NCBI GenBank assembly: GCA_012861695.1
Contig: JAAOOA010000086.1
Span: forward strand, 23,111,903 to 23,175,902
Direction: 5' to 3'
Source: Trematomus loennbergii
Lineage: Eukaryota > Chordata > Actinopteri > Perciformes > Nototheniidae
DNA length: 64,000 bases
A program made the position numbers and the translations under genes. Shown here piece after piece: positions 13,639-26,496 of the stretch. Each line of letters opens with the position of its first letter. Positions within the stretch are counted from its first letter, which is position 1. Below the pieces are notes generated by a model. It was not told the DNA's origin. It did not search any database and was given only the letters and a program-made list of their open reading frames with translations.

Positions 13639-14450
13639 GTGACCAGGTTCCTTGTGGTCAATTGGAAAAAGAAAGAAAAGTACAGACATATCTTGGCATG
13701 TTTTCTGCAATTTAGATAACTGCTGTTTTTTTCTGAGCAAACACATACAAATATATTATGAATAAAACCCACAATCTTAAAGTCAAGAACATCATTTCTA
13801 TTCATGCAGAACAAGTGCTTCTGTAGTACTTCTCTTAGCCTTATTTCATTTGCATAAAGCAGATTCATGCGGTGGCTAATGCAGTGATGGCATCAGAACC
13901 TCCAAATTAACATAATGAACAATTCCATACAAAGCTGCCCCATTTCACTGGAAGTACCATTCACATAAATAGCATCCACAGTAAAGCAGAGCTGCTCATG
14001 TTTGGAAACAGAAAGGAGGCAATAATGTATATTCTGAAAACAAATCTATGTTACATAATTTACAGACTTAAAAGGAAGCAGCATACCATTTCTGCAAGCC
14101 AACTTTGTGGGTAAATGTGTAGCAGAAGCAAGGAAACAATAACTGTTGGGCTCTTTAAAAAATCAGTATGAGCTTTGGACCAGAACCAGGGTTTTTCTTT
14201 TGTTCAATAAAAATGAATCCTCAGTTTACTCAGAAAAACCTATACTCAAGAAGCCATTGTTCACAGTAATGATGATGAGGTTATTTAAGGCGTTACATGT
14301 TTTATATTATTTATGAGGATTGTCCAAATACTGCCTGACACAATTCAGAACATATGAAAAGGAGAGAAAATCTGAAAACAGAAAACGTAAGGTCCAGTTT
14401 GAAGGACAGCAGCTAATATATTGTTTATTAAAAAATATATATTTTATCAT

Positions 14451-14941
14451 TTAAAGGGGACCTATCATGCAAAATGCACTTTGTACGTCTTTTATACATG
14501 AATATGTGTCCCCGGTGTTCCAGGGAACTCACCAAGTGTCAGAAAACACAACCCTCTCTATTTTCCTCCATACCCAAATCTCTAAAAAAGGGGCTGCAAC
14601 GGATCTGATAAAAACTGATCCAGATTTGAACACTGTCCTGACGTCAGGACGGTGGCGCTACGGCTATTGGCCAACTCCACCAATCAGGAGGAGAGCCACG
14701 GCCGTTGCCGTTCGAAAGCGCTGGAGACGCTGTCGTACATGCCAGGCCTGTAGGTGGTGCTGTTCTCACAGAATCAGCCCTTGCAAAAACAGAGCTAGAA
14801 ATTGTCAAATTGAGCAAAATGAGGCATGGCTAAAATGCATGATCTGTTTGGTATTTTGAAAAAAATAAAGTATAAATATGCCTTATATAGGTATGGTCCT
14901 ACACTATATTTATCAAATATAGCATGATAGGTCCACTTTAA
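14451..14941. mobile_element. TTAA-flanked MITE, family 1 copy C
   Basis: The left end TTTAAAGGGGACCTATCATG and right end CATGATAGGTCCACTTTAAA form an inverted repeat with TTAA on each side. It is 491 bp with no transposase. It lies in inverse orientation to copy B, 812 bp away. The plus-strand open frame at 14467-14859 is MITE sequence, not a gene. Confidence 0.88.
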
Positions 14942-17853
14942 ACTGTAGGACTAAATTAGGGGCTAAAATCATTGACTCTACAATGGATGTAGAGCATGGT
15001 GCGGCAGAATTAAACTCATCAAATATTCTCATGCTGAGTGTTGACAAGCCTGATTGGATTTACTGTTGATGCACATCTCAGAGGTGTTCAGCTACCCATG
15101 TCAAACACGCCATGTTTGTCCTTGGCTCTCTGGCTTTCCTCCAAGGGCACATTGAAATGAGCAGACTTCAAGACCCCTCCTCAGCGAGTGTTTGATCCCA
15201 GCACACAGACAGGAAGAAGTGAACAGTTTGGAAAATGACTTCTATTGTGTGTGTGTGTGTGTGTGTTTGTTGACCCACTTTCTCACAGGGAGAGAGAGGT
15301 AGAGCTGTAAAAGTTCCTCTGCTCTACCTCCTCTAACTCGCTCTGCCCTGGCATCCACAAGGATGCAGCGGTGGCTATGGCAACGCTGCAGTAGCAAGTA
15401 AAAAAGAGGAGACTTCTTCTCACTCGCTGCCTTTTTCTATCTTCACGTCTGTCAGCTCAAGGCTATGTCACGGGTACGCATCTAGATTTTGTCTTTATAA
15501 TGACAAAGATCCCTATCTTCTGATGTATTTAGCATGCTCCCATTGGGATCTTTCTCAGCAGTATGCTTCTCATTTAGCATCATTTGCATCAAATCATTTT
15601 AAACACAGTTTCAGTGGGATCGATGTTAAAAGAGGCTAACTGCAAAAAGCTATAAACTTCATTTCAGCACACACATTTTGTTTAGAGAGACATCACATCA
15701 CACTCCTCGATTCCAGGAGTGGGTTGGCTGCTTGAAAATCATCCAGAGGACTATTAGGATTCTGTCTCCAGCACCTTGTTGTTGTTAAGGGATTCTGTTG
15801 TGCTGTTGACTCTCTTTCCAGCACACTCCCGATTCCTAGATAACACCTCCTCTGGCTCTGTTTTTCCCTTTGCTTTTTATATGTGTGTGTGTTTTGGATG
15901 TGCGTGCCATCTCTTTGGCACAGTCCCACCGCCCCTGCCCAGCAGTTTGAAGCATAGGACTCCTGGCAAAGACAGAAGGGCTTCTGGGACCTGCAGCCGT
16001 ATGAATTTTTCATTCACTTCCATCAGCCAATTCTCGCCCCCTCTCTCCCTTTCACTCTCCCGCTCGCTAGTCCTCTCACGACAAGTATTGTGTCTCTCTC
16101 GGCCTGCGAAAGAACACCTGGTGCACATACAATCCTGTAGAGTAAACACAAAAGCCCGCGCTTACTCACATTCACACACACACATTTGCTCAAACACAGC
16201 GTGTAGCCTGCAGACAGAGTAAACAGCTTCTAGACAACTTCGCTTGGTATTCTACTTTTCAGTGTTTCTTTTTTTTACATTTTCCCCTTCTTCCCGGGGT
16301 CCCTGAGGCTGGGCATGTGGAGAGGAATGCAGAGGAATCCTTTCTACAGGGTAGTGTCAAAAAACACAGGACAGCAGGCGCAAATACACACTGGAATTGC
16401 ACAAATTCTCACACTAGGCACTACAAAGGCGAGTGGAAAAGAACACTAAGCGCTACTGCATCGACACTGACACAACCTAACCTAGCCTCTCCTCACAAAT
16501 CTGTCCCCTCTGTAGTACTTTGTGGGAACTTTGTAGAGACTTGAAGTTGTGACAGATATTTAAAAGAAAGAGATGAAATCCTATCAAAGCTACTCATATA
16601 AAATGGACTGATGAAGAGTTAACAAGAGGTATGAAAAATCATTTGCATTACGAATAATTTCTGCAGCCATGCACATACAGGGGGAAACCATAACTCTACG
16701 TGACAACCTGACATGTCCTTTTCATGGGTTGGAAAATAAAGCTGTCAATTGAACCCGGACAGATTTCTCAAGCAAAATGTCCTCTCAAAAGGCAATTGAA
16801 CCCGAAGGCCATGACATTTAAGATCTCAGCTCCCGAGACATTTAAGATCTCAGCGGGTGGCATGCTACCTCGGCCCGCTGTCTGTGATTGGATGAACATG
16901 ACTTGGCAGGTCTTAGAGCTTCAGGTAATGTCAGACATGCAGAGTTGTTATTGTGGAACCAGTTTGTGTCGGGTTACTCCGTCTGCTTTTTCCGAGGGCT
17001 CCTCCTTGCGTGGACCTTGAGTGAAAACGAAAGTGGTTGCCTCCACACGCTCCTTACACTCTTTGAACTGTTAGGAAATTCCCTTGATCAATTATTGATC
17101 AAAGCCCTTACAAAGCTTGTCGCATGTGAGTCGTGATGCTCGTGGGTATGGGAGTGTGTGTCTGTGTGGCAGAGAAAGAAAATAGTAGAAACTGAGGGGC
17201 ATACAGATGAGGAGGGCAAACAAGATGAAGGCTCAGAGATAGAAATAAAGGAGAAACATATGAGTCATAGACAAAATGACATGTTTGAACTATTTTAAGG
17301 CATTTTCAGATTTGAGGAGTGAGTTGCAGGGGTTCTTTTTGGGGAATTAACTTTTCAATTAACTCTTGCTTTCCTATACTTAATGGGGAATTCCCCCATT
17401 AATTATTGTCTTTCTTAATTGTAAATCATAAAAATCTCCATGTGACACTTTTTGGAATGTTTTCTTTGACACAGATTTTGTGACCTTAAGATATATTAGA
17501 TCAAAATGAGTTTTATTTTAATGTAGGGCTACATCAGAGTATGTTCACTTATCCCAGTAAATCACAATGAGTGCTGTCACGCTGTCACAGGATTTGTTCT
17601 ATTATTAACTGGCCATGGAGCAGCTCCAGGACTTGTAAATCATACACTGCAGTATTGTATCTCTGCTGCCCAATCATTCAAATGAGCAGCCCAGTATTAG
17701 GGAAATGTGTGATTACAGTTTTAACCCATGGATGACAATTCCTTTTAATGTACAAAATAATTGACAGTATGACAGTGGGACAAAACACAATCTACCATAA
17801 CAGGGCAAAAGGTTAAATAGAGCACTTGTAAAAAAAAAATGTTTGAAAGAGAG
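14942..17853. other. non-coding span, no supportable gene
   Basis: Contains a (GT)n tract at 15246 and an imperfect palindrome (TTAATGGGG, AATTC, CCCCATTAA) at 17380-17402. Open frames at 15693-16222 overlap on both strands and show no domain. Confidence 0.65.
15246..15267. repeat. (GT)n microsatellite, short
   Basis: Eleven GT units. Confidence 0.95.
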
Positions 17854-18244
17854 TTAAAGGTGGGGAAAGGTAATTTTGGAGAAACCAGCTCGAGTGCGCT
17901 AGAATTTGAAAATACACAGCCGTAAGAAATCTGCCACTTCCTTACAGAGCCCCTCCTCCAACACACACGAACGCGCACATGACCAATGAGGGCACAAGAT
18001 AAGTTTGTGCACAGATGGAAGGCTGACAGGCAGGTAGGCCATCCAGTTACTTTAGCCGGGCCGGCTAAAATGATTGGTCGTGCTTTTTACAGTACTACGG
18101 CTTCCACAGATGAAATATTTGTATATATTTATTGTCAAAGCATTTAATGTATTCATTGCTATCGGGATGTTAAGAGCATACCATGGAATATAACAAAAAG
18201 TGTATCTCGAGCCGGTTTCTCAAACTTACCTACCCCACCTTTAA
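17854..18244. mobile_element. TTAA-flanked MITE, family 2 copy B
   Basis: The right end reads, inverted, TTAAAGGTGGGGTAGGTAAG, and the interior matches copy A in inverse orientation (CCATGGTATGCTCTTAACAT, CCCGATAGCAATGAAT, AGCCGTAGTACTGTAAAAAG). TTAA is present at 17854-17857 and 18241-18244. 391 bp. The minus-strand open frame at 17745-17978 overlaps it by chance. Confidence 0.9.
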
Positions 18245-18382
18245 GTGGTCTTCAACGGAATTGACATACATTTTTACCAAGTAATTGCCCATCTAAGAAA
18301 TATACATCTTCCCTAGTAAAAGACAACCTTTATTATGCTCCGACTTTTAAGGGTTGACCTAGCCTGCGCTTGCCAAAACTTG

Positions 18383-19018
18383 TTAACCCTTATGTTGAGT
18401 TCGGGTCTCCCGTGACCCGTTTCAAGTTAAAATGATATAATAACTACGCTCTAGTTTTTTTTATCGGAACAAGGCTTCATGATATCCTCCACAACAGCTA
18501 TATAAACACTACAAAACTGATTTTGACAATTTTAGCCAAGTCTGAAGGTCTCAAAAAAAGAAAGTGTAATTTGGTGTTCGGGTCTGGGAAGACCCAGCAG
18601 CATTGTTGTGGGTGACTCGGGGTCAAATTTGCCCCAATCAAGATTCATCTTTGACTTTAGACACCCCTCCCCCACCCCCTTCATCCACTGTAACAATAAT
18701 TGTTTGCAACATGCACCTGGTCTCCCCTCCCTCTGCCCCCCTCCCCCCGCGGGAACTCGACCTTTCACAAAGAATATGTACACTAGAACCTGAACTCACA
18801 CATGCAATATGTGGTGTAATGTGTTTTGGGCCATAACATTAAATTACAACAGGATTGTACGGTTATGAATGCATTATAAGTTAGTTATGATGTAGTTAAA
18901 ACAATATTGGATCATAGTCATTATTTTTGTGTGTTTTGGACTGAGATAAATCATGGGTCAAAATTGACCTGCGAACACCATGAACGTTAACAGCTTTCGA
19001 ACACAACACGAGGGTTAA
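18383..19018. mobile_element. piggyBac-like MITE
   Basis: TTAACCCTTATGTTGAGTTC at the left and, inverted, TTAACCCTCGTGTTGTGTTC at the right, with TTAA at both ends and CCCT termini as in piggyBac elements. The interior has repeated GGGTC/GACCC motifs and no transposase. 636 bp. Confidence 0.88.
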
Positions 19019-21879
19019 TAAAATGGTTGAACATGTTTACTTTGTATTATCTAGTTACATGCTGCAATGTAATCAATTCAATAAAGAAATGTAACATACA
19101 CAAACTGCAGGTCCAGAACTACGGAGTCAGAGGTATAAATGCTAAAAATCTAGGAGAAAACCCTGCATTATTACCACTACATCTAATCTAAAAAGGAATC
19201 AGTAATACGAGTCAGACCATAAGTAGACAAAGTTGTCTAGAGGCAGCCACAAGGGATATGATAAGGTTGACATTACATGATATAAGGTAATATACCTAAT
19301 CTAAATAATTAAGCATTGTTTGTTTAGAGTGTAAGCCAGTTTCACTGATACTCAGATTTATTTATGCATGATTGCATCTATGAATTTGGCCCAAGGCTTC
19401 GAACTGGTGAGGCTGCCGCTCCAGAGTTACATGATATATACAGGTACAGGTTTTCAGTGCTTTGCGTCAGTGGGAATGCATCATTGTTTCTTGTTACTTA
19501 TAGGCGTAAAAGCATAGGGAATTACACAGCATTAGCTACTTTGTATTCTATGTTTTACTAACGCTGTGACTTTCATTGCTCCTTACAGCACACTTGCATG
19601 CTGTAAGGGGCAATGAAATGTGTGGCATTACCACATTTTTACAAGCATGTCAGAGAGTTACAATGACCTTCAGGTAATATGAAAACAGGAAATATATCTA
19701 TCAAGAGCCATTGTTAAGTTTGTCTATTTTTAAACTACTGTAGAAACATGTCGGTATAACACAGCGGACTGTGGAAAAGGACCCCTCTATGTAAATACGA
19801 TGTAAGTACAAAAACACAACCATGCTTAGTTCCAGTTGATTATAGGCTGATGAAAACCTTGTTGTGAATATTGTATTTAATTTATACTATAAGACACCCC
19901 TACATACTACACCCTGACGCTTTCAAAAAGTAGGAAATCACTATTTTTCAAAACTGCTGCTGCATAAAAAAAATGATGCAGTGCTTTCTCAATGCTGCCT
20001 GATATATGCATACTGTACGGCCCATTCTGCAAAAACCACCCAGAAACTTTACCCAGGAGAGCAAGGGATAGTAAAGCGAGTAATGTCTTATGAGCTACTC
20101 CTACAGGCTAAAGGTGGTTTACTTTCAACCGATATGTGTTCAAATTCTAAATCAATATAAATGAATTAATATTCAGGAATCTTGCTCCCTTTGCACTCTA
20201 ACTGCATGTCTGCAACCCTCTGTCCTTATCCTCTCTGAGTATAAATGAGTCAAATAAACTGATCAAATCATGAGGCACAAAGCCCGCTATAGGAGATTTG
20301 TTCACTGTAATGATTGATAGGATTTCTATTTCAGTCATGATGTTTTTTATTGCCACAAATGAGTGTGTTCCATTAAGTGTAGAAAAAAAGTCAGTACGTC
20401 ATTGTACCATGTCAATCTCTCACATACTCTCTTTCTCTGTCTTTCTCTCCCTTTTGTGCCTGCTCCACAGTGGCAATATGCAATTACAACTGTATAAACC
20501 TATGACAATAATTGTTTTGAGATTGCCTTTGACATCCCTAGTGTCCACCCTCACTTGAAATATCAATCTGACCACTGCAAATCCATTCCTCTGTGTTGGT
20601 GTGTATGGGGACGAGGCTCTTGAATGGAGATGCAGGGGTCAGTGGTCGATGGCAGGTTATCGACCCTCGTTTGTCCGAAGGCTGCAATTTGGTGTGAACG
20701 GACTGTAAAATAATTGTGATGTCTCCTTATAAAAGAAAATATATAACAGGTTTTTTAGAGGGCTTGCTAAAGTAAGAAAGGTTCTTGTTTATGAGTTCGA
20801 TAAGACACAAACATGAAATCTGGGAACACAATCTTACCCAGAACAACTTGAGTTTTCTTGAAACCAAGAAGGTGAAAGTAATTTTCAGATAATTAAATCA
20901 ACTGAGCATAACATTATTTTAACAACCCCTAAACAGAGTGTTACAGAGCAGCATGGTGCTTTAGGTTCAGATCATTGAAATCTAAAGCAGAGTTTGATGC
21001 TCATAATGAAATCAGAAATGTGTCTTAGTAGCATCGAGTCATTCTTCGCTCCTGTTCATTTATGATTGGCAGTCAACTATACACCTGTCTGAATAGCACA
21101 ACATCCTGACACAACCTTACGTCGGTGATAACAGGTATTAGAAGCGATTAAGGCAGTCAGAAAATCATAGTGATAAACGGCAGTAAGCATGACTGGAATA
21201 AACGAAAACAATTAACCTGAAGATGACAGTTCTGAATAATAATGATTATAAAATGCCTGTATATTTGATCACGTTTCTTATTAATTAGCTTGAAGTCTTG
21301 TTCATTCATCTGATCACCATTGCATCTGTTGACACACCTCCACTTTAATTATCAATCCCCTTAATTAAAATGGAAATTTGACAGCATTCATAACCACTAA
21401 ACAAAACTGCCCGTACTTTCAGACTTCTGAAGGTGTTTCAGCTGATCAATAGAACAGAAAGACACCGTTTTAATCTTTGTAAAGTTTAAAAGAAACCCAG
21501 CCAGTGCATTAGTGAAGGACTGGGGCTTTTTGATTGAGTTTGCATCTGTCAGTGGCTGTGTGGTTTGGACTCGGACTCAAGCTGAGTACTAATGGCCAAT
21601 TCAAGGCAATTACAGCTGTAATTGTGTAGCTCTTGGCATTTGGGCTTATGAGGAGACAGACCTGTTCAGGTTGGCCTGGGCAGGTACTAAACACAGAAAG
21701 ACTGAAATAGACCCATTTATCAGATAACCACTTATGTTCGAGGGACTGGCTCTCTCTAAAAAGTTGGATTTGAACACTTTCGGCAAGAGAACAAGAGGAA
21801 AAGTGACCATGTTCAATCTACCTGATTATATAAAAGCTGTGACGAAGCGACCTAAATCTAAATAAAACAGGAAGGGAAG
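19019..21879. other. non-coding span, no gene seen
   Basis: Apart from the hairpin at 19571-19618 nothing could be named. Confidence 0.7.
19571..19618. other. 20-bp near-perfect hairpin
   Basis: Left arm TTTCATTGCTCCTTACAGCA (19571-19590) and right arm TGCTGTAAGGGGCAATGAAA (19599-19618) are inverted repeats with one mismatch, which becomes a G-U pair in a plus-strand RNA. The loop is the 8 nt CACTTGCA. No family was recognised and no TSD was resolved. Confidence 0.85.
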
Positions 21880-22298
21880 GTAAGGCAAGTTTATTTATAC
21901 AGCACCTTTCAGCACACGGCAACCCAAAGTGCTTTACAAAATAAAATATAAGACATCTAAGAATAAGTACAGTAGAAGCACATTATAAAATGGCATTTAA
22001 AAAGCAAAGATAATAAAATAAACACAACAGGTATAAAGTACATGAATAAAAGCCATACTGCAGTGTGAATATGAACAACTCACTCAAATGCAGCGTCAAA
22101 AAGATACGTTTTTAGTCTTGATTTAAAAGTATTAACAGTTGCAGCGGACCTGCAGGATTCAGGGAGTTTGTTCCAGATGGTCGGGGCATAAAAACTAAAC
22201 GCTGCTTCTCCATGTTTAGTTCTGACTCTTGTAACAGAGAGCAGTCCCATCCCAGAAGACCTGAGACTCCTGGATGGTTCATACTTCTGCAGAGATCG
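21880..22298 (+). repeat. teleost dispersed repeat, left part (split by a MITE)
   Basis: Begins AAGGCAAGTTTATTTATACA and GTGCTTTAC, then GGGAGTTTGTTCCAGATGG and AACGCTGCTTCTCCATGTTT. I recognise these strings from a dispersed repeat common in fish genomes. Its continuation resumes after the insertion at 23115. The class is uncertain. Confidence 0.75.
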
Positions 22299-23114
22299 TT
22301 AAAGGTCCCATGTCATGCTTTTCCGGTTATTACCCGTCCCCTTGTGTGTTATGAAGCTTTTTCTGCATGTAAACGGTCTGCAGAGTCACAAACCCTCAAA
22401 GTACACCCTGTAGCGAGTAAAACTCTTAACACAGAAAAGAACGCCTCGTTGGAGATTTCTCATGTTCTTCCTGGTACTAAGTGACGTAACAACGACCCAA
22501 ATGGACCCATTGATCCAAATGGACCAATCCGCGGAGCCGTTACGTTAAGTCCTCAATCTTTTCTCAGCTGCAGCTCCGGGGATTTCTCAGCCTGAGACGG
22601 CGGGGCGCGGCGAGGCTGTGAGTCTGTGTGTGTGCTCGGGTTGGTTTCGGGCTGGGTTTCGCTGTGTCTCGCTGTCTCGCCGAGCCCACGCAGCAACCAG
22701 GAAAGCACACCAGTAAGCCAGCTCACACTGTCCTCTCCTCGCAGCAGCCCGTCAACACGGCACCCAGACCCCACGCAGCATTCTCATCTGTTTGTCATTA
22801 CTGGTGTCATTTTCTGGTTGCTAACAAACGCCATTGTAACACATAATCACTGATGTTCCGCTGTAACGGTGGTGGACTCATCAGAACAGAGTGGGCGAGC
22901 TGACCAATCAGAGCACACTGGGCTCACAGGGAGGGGAGGGGGGGCAGGAGCTCCAACAAGCCGTTTAGGACAGAGAGTGAATACACATACTATACAGAGA
23001 TGCTGTATGAGAAACCAATGTGAGTTTGGAAAATTGCACAATATAAATCTATTCTAGTAGACCTCAACAATGGAATTATGATCAGTAGAAATGGCCATGA
23101 CATGGGACCTTTAA
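22299..23114. mobile_element. TTAA-flanked MITE (GGTCCCATGTCATGC family)
   Basis: The left end TTAAAGGTCCCATGTCATGC and right end CATGACATGGGACCTTTAA are inverted repeats flanked by TTAA. The interior is GC-rich, 816 bp in all, with short open frames on both strands but no recognisable transposase. It sits inside an older dispersed repeat. Confidence 0.88.
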
Positions 23115-23175
23115 TATAATTTAGTCCTAAACCATTCAGTGCTTTAAAAAGGAAGGTAACTCTTTGGTATGCGTG
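23115..23175 (+). repeat. teleost dispersed repeat, right part
   Basis: CCTAAACCATTCAGTGCTTT follows directly on the MITE and is the expected continuation of the repeat begun at 21880. The right boundary is approximate. Confidence 0.7.
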
Positions 23176-26100
23176 TGAACTTTCTATAGGTAAGTGTACA
23201 TCCTTCTGCACACATTTCTCTCACAGTGGATGTTTCCCACAGTGACTCCTCTCAAGGCTGTGATGGCTGCAGAAAGCAGCTTCTCTGTTTTCTGCCCACA
23301 TACTAGAAGACCTGGCCAGGCTCACACTGCCCGAGAGACAAGCTGCCATTTTCACAAACTCTAGCACCCACGCAGAACAATCTCCATCAATACATTCAGA
23401 CATAAAAAAACATGTACTGCTATTTTTACTTGATACTATAAACAAACGCATATTAATAGAGCCATACAGTATGCTTGACTAACAATGACAGCATACACCA
23501 TTGAGTTATATATGCAATACTTATTTGTCCTCAGAAGCCAATACTTACTATTAAGATAGTTTATTATAACTTAAAGTTGGCATTCCCAGAGGTCAACACA
23601 GCACTGATCCTTACCGGATAATTTGGGGAGGAATGTAATAAGACTGGAGGCTGAAGAGAAACTAAATTTGAGCAGCAAATAGAGGCAGAATATGAACGTA
23701 TACCTTCTTAAAAAGTAACCCTGGCAATATACCACATATATACAATAACACTTCAGGCATTCATAATTTGGTTCATAAAGTTAATCCCAAACTAGATTTG
23801 TTGGCAACTATTTTCAACTGTATTTTATTCATATTTGGCTACACAGAAAAATGCTTGTTGATAGGTCAATTTATTGTTATTCATGAGATTCATTGACATT
23901 ATGAAAACTATATCGTATCATAAGAACTCTCTTCTAATGGGCTGCAGGCTGCTTTTTGCCTTTTCAACAACCTTGAGTTCCTTGAAGCCCTGACTCAACT
24001 AGATGCTGGACATTTTCCACAAAGATCTTGGCCCATGCTGACTTGATAGCATCACACAGTTCCTGCAAATATTTCTGGGTGCGCATTAATGCATCTGATT
24101 GGACATTATACCGCTGGAAGCATCCATTAGGGAAAGAGCAGACTGCGGTGATCATTTTGTCTGAACTTGGTCAGCAACAATCTGTGAGTAGTACACTTTG
24201 GAGTTCAAATGACGCTCAGGTGGTGCTATATGATGGGCTTCCAGTTATCTGAGATCACATGGTCATGGTGCAGGAATGAGTCCTCAAAACTGATGTTTTA
24301 ACACAGTATTGGTTAGATGCCTGAAATTAATCGGTTGTTTAAACAAGCTCAGTGATTTTCACATTTAGTTCTACGACATACATGTAGAATATTCTAGTAA
24401 ATACCCCACTGTTGGATGTACTGTATGAAACTTATATGTGTCATTAAAACAAATGCTAACAAGTTGATCCACCTTTAGCTTAGCGGTTAAGATGTGCAGC
24501 CATGATACGTGATGTATATTGTTTATAGCCTAATGTTAGCTTTTTACTCCTACCATCTGCATTTACCCTTCAAAAAAACATGAAACATTTCTGCTTAACA
24601 AATGTGTGTTTCCCCCAGATCTTATCTTCTGCAATAATCCAAAATGTATTGGAAAATCCCATCGCTTTATATGAATGGAGCCTTTGGGATGCCAACTTCT
24701 GGTTCACTTCTAAAATATGTCATCACTGCAACAATCTTTTGTTTATCTTGTAGTTCCTCGTTGAGTGCAGTAGAACAATGTCCATGTGCAAGTATTGTGC
24801 ATGCAGACGTCCCTCTGCATACCGATGTTACACGACACAAGTTTACAATTGTAGCCTGTCAGCTAGAATGAACACATCTTGCCACTCTCGTCTGACCTTT
24901 TTTCGTCAATGATGCATTTTTGTCCCCCGAATTGCTGTTGCTGTCAGGATGTTTTTTTTTTTGCGTTTGTGCTGCTCGATCCTTGGTCAACTCTGTAGTG
25001 CGTAAACACCCAGTGTGACGTGTGTTTGTCAGATGCTATAACCGACGCGCCTGTAATGATCACACCAGATTCGAAGCGAGTGCAATCTCACGTCTTGCCA
25101 TTCCAACATTTAGTTAAAAGCACTGAGCCTCTCAGCTATGTCTGCTTGCCTTATGTCTTATTTACGCATCACTCAGTGTAGGGGGTGCATTCTGTTTGCA
25201 TAAAAATGGGAGTTTAAAGTCAAGAGTATTTTCTCGGGAGATACAGACGAAGAGAGATGAAAAACATAGGGACGGGTGGCCTGCAAGCTGATATGACAAC
25301 AGAAGTGCCAGACAGTTCAGCTGGATTCGATTTTATTTGACTCTTAATAGAATCCAACTCTATAGGAGTTGCTGTGTTTTTTTCTAAAGCAAATGACTAA
25401 AGTTGTTCAGCTGTAGACATCATTATCTGGCTGTCAGCTAGGATTTTGATTGTCACGACTACAATTTCTTGACGGCAAAGAAGAAAGAAATGACTTTATT
25501 GAACGTGTATATTCAGCCTTTTCAGAGTCACAGATTGATTTAAATTGCTTTGCTTTATGATGGATTCTTATGTGACATGAGGTAGCACCCTCATCCTCCT
25601 CCTCTGCAGCCTTCAGTTAACCATCTGCTGGGACGGGAGCACATGGTAGAAGATGTGTTAATGAATGCATAGTTATATAATACAGACCTGTGTTGGAGGG
25701 AAAGACGGAGAGAGCGAGCCAGCAAGATCCACATCTCCTGAAAGTAAAAGAGATAGAGGTTCTTTGTGCCACTAGTGCCCCCAAGTGGCCAGCGTTGGAA
25801 CTTGTCCTGCTTTCATCAACCTTTACAAACATGACATGACAACTGCTGCTTTTCCTTTTGTCTTTCTATAAAGAAAAGCTCAAGGGACATAAATGTAGAC
25901 ATGATGCATTGTAGGCAGATAAGGGGATAGCATAGGTTTTTTTGATGACTACTGTTAAACGCATGCTGACACTGTAAACTTCAAAGCAAGACAACTATAA
26001 CAAATCAGTCCTCTGTTCCTCCTCCTGACAAAAATGCCATACCTGGCCCTTGCCCTAGCCTGCCATCATACCGCTTATGAATCAAAGACCGGAGCAGAAG

Positions 26101-26488
26101 GAGGGAGAGACAAGGACTTATGAGCACTTGGCTCTGACTCCCCATTTACTCCTTTTTCTCTCCTGCAGTCCGTACATGTTTCTCTCTCCTCTCCTGCATT
26201 TATCTGTCTAGCTGGGTTCTATGATAAATCCTCATGCGAGGTTTAAAGCACCCGCGGAGCAGACACTGCCCAGCTTGCGCTTACACATCAGTTAGAATAC
26301 ACAGCGGGTCAACATGTTCGATGATACATGCAAACCCACGAGAGCAGGGCTCTTCAAAGTCTGAGAGTTGGAGAGACTGTAAGCCTCCCCTCGGACAACG
26401 CTTGGATAGAAGCGCACCCTCATCCCCCTATAGTGACTTGCTTAAATTCGCTCAATTGTTGGATTTCTACTGGAAATGTTATTTGTTC
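23176..26488. other. non-coding span, no gene seen
   Basis: Only short unrecognised open frames; no clear transposon ends. Confidence 0.7.
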
Positions 26489-26496
26489 TCTTAGAC

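Noticed and set aside
14467..14859. 130-codon plus-strand open frame
   Set aside because: It lies entirely inside MITE copy C and its sequence recurs in copy B; no transposase or domain.
17380..17402. Palindrome TTAATGGGG / CCCCATTAA around AATTC
   Set aside because: Nine-bp arms in AT-rich DNA can arise by chance and nothing adjoining suggests a function.
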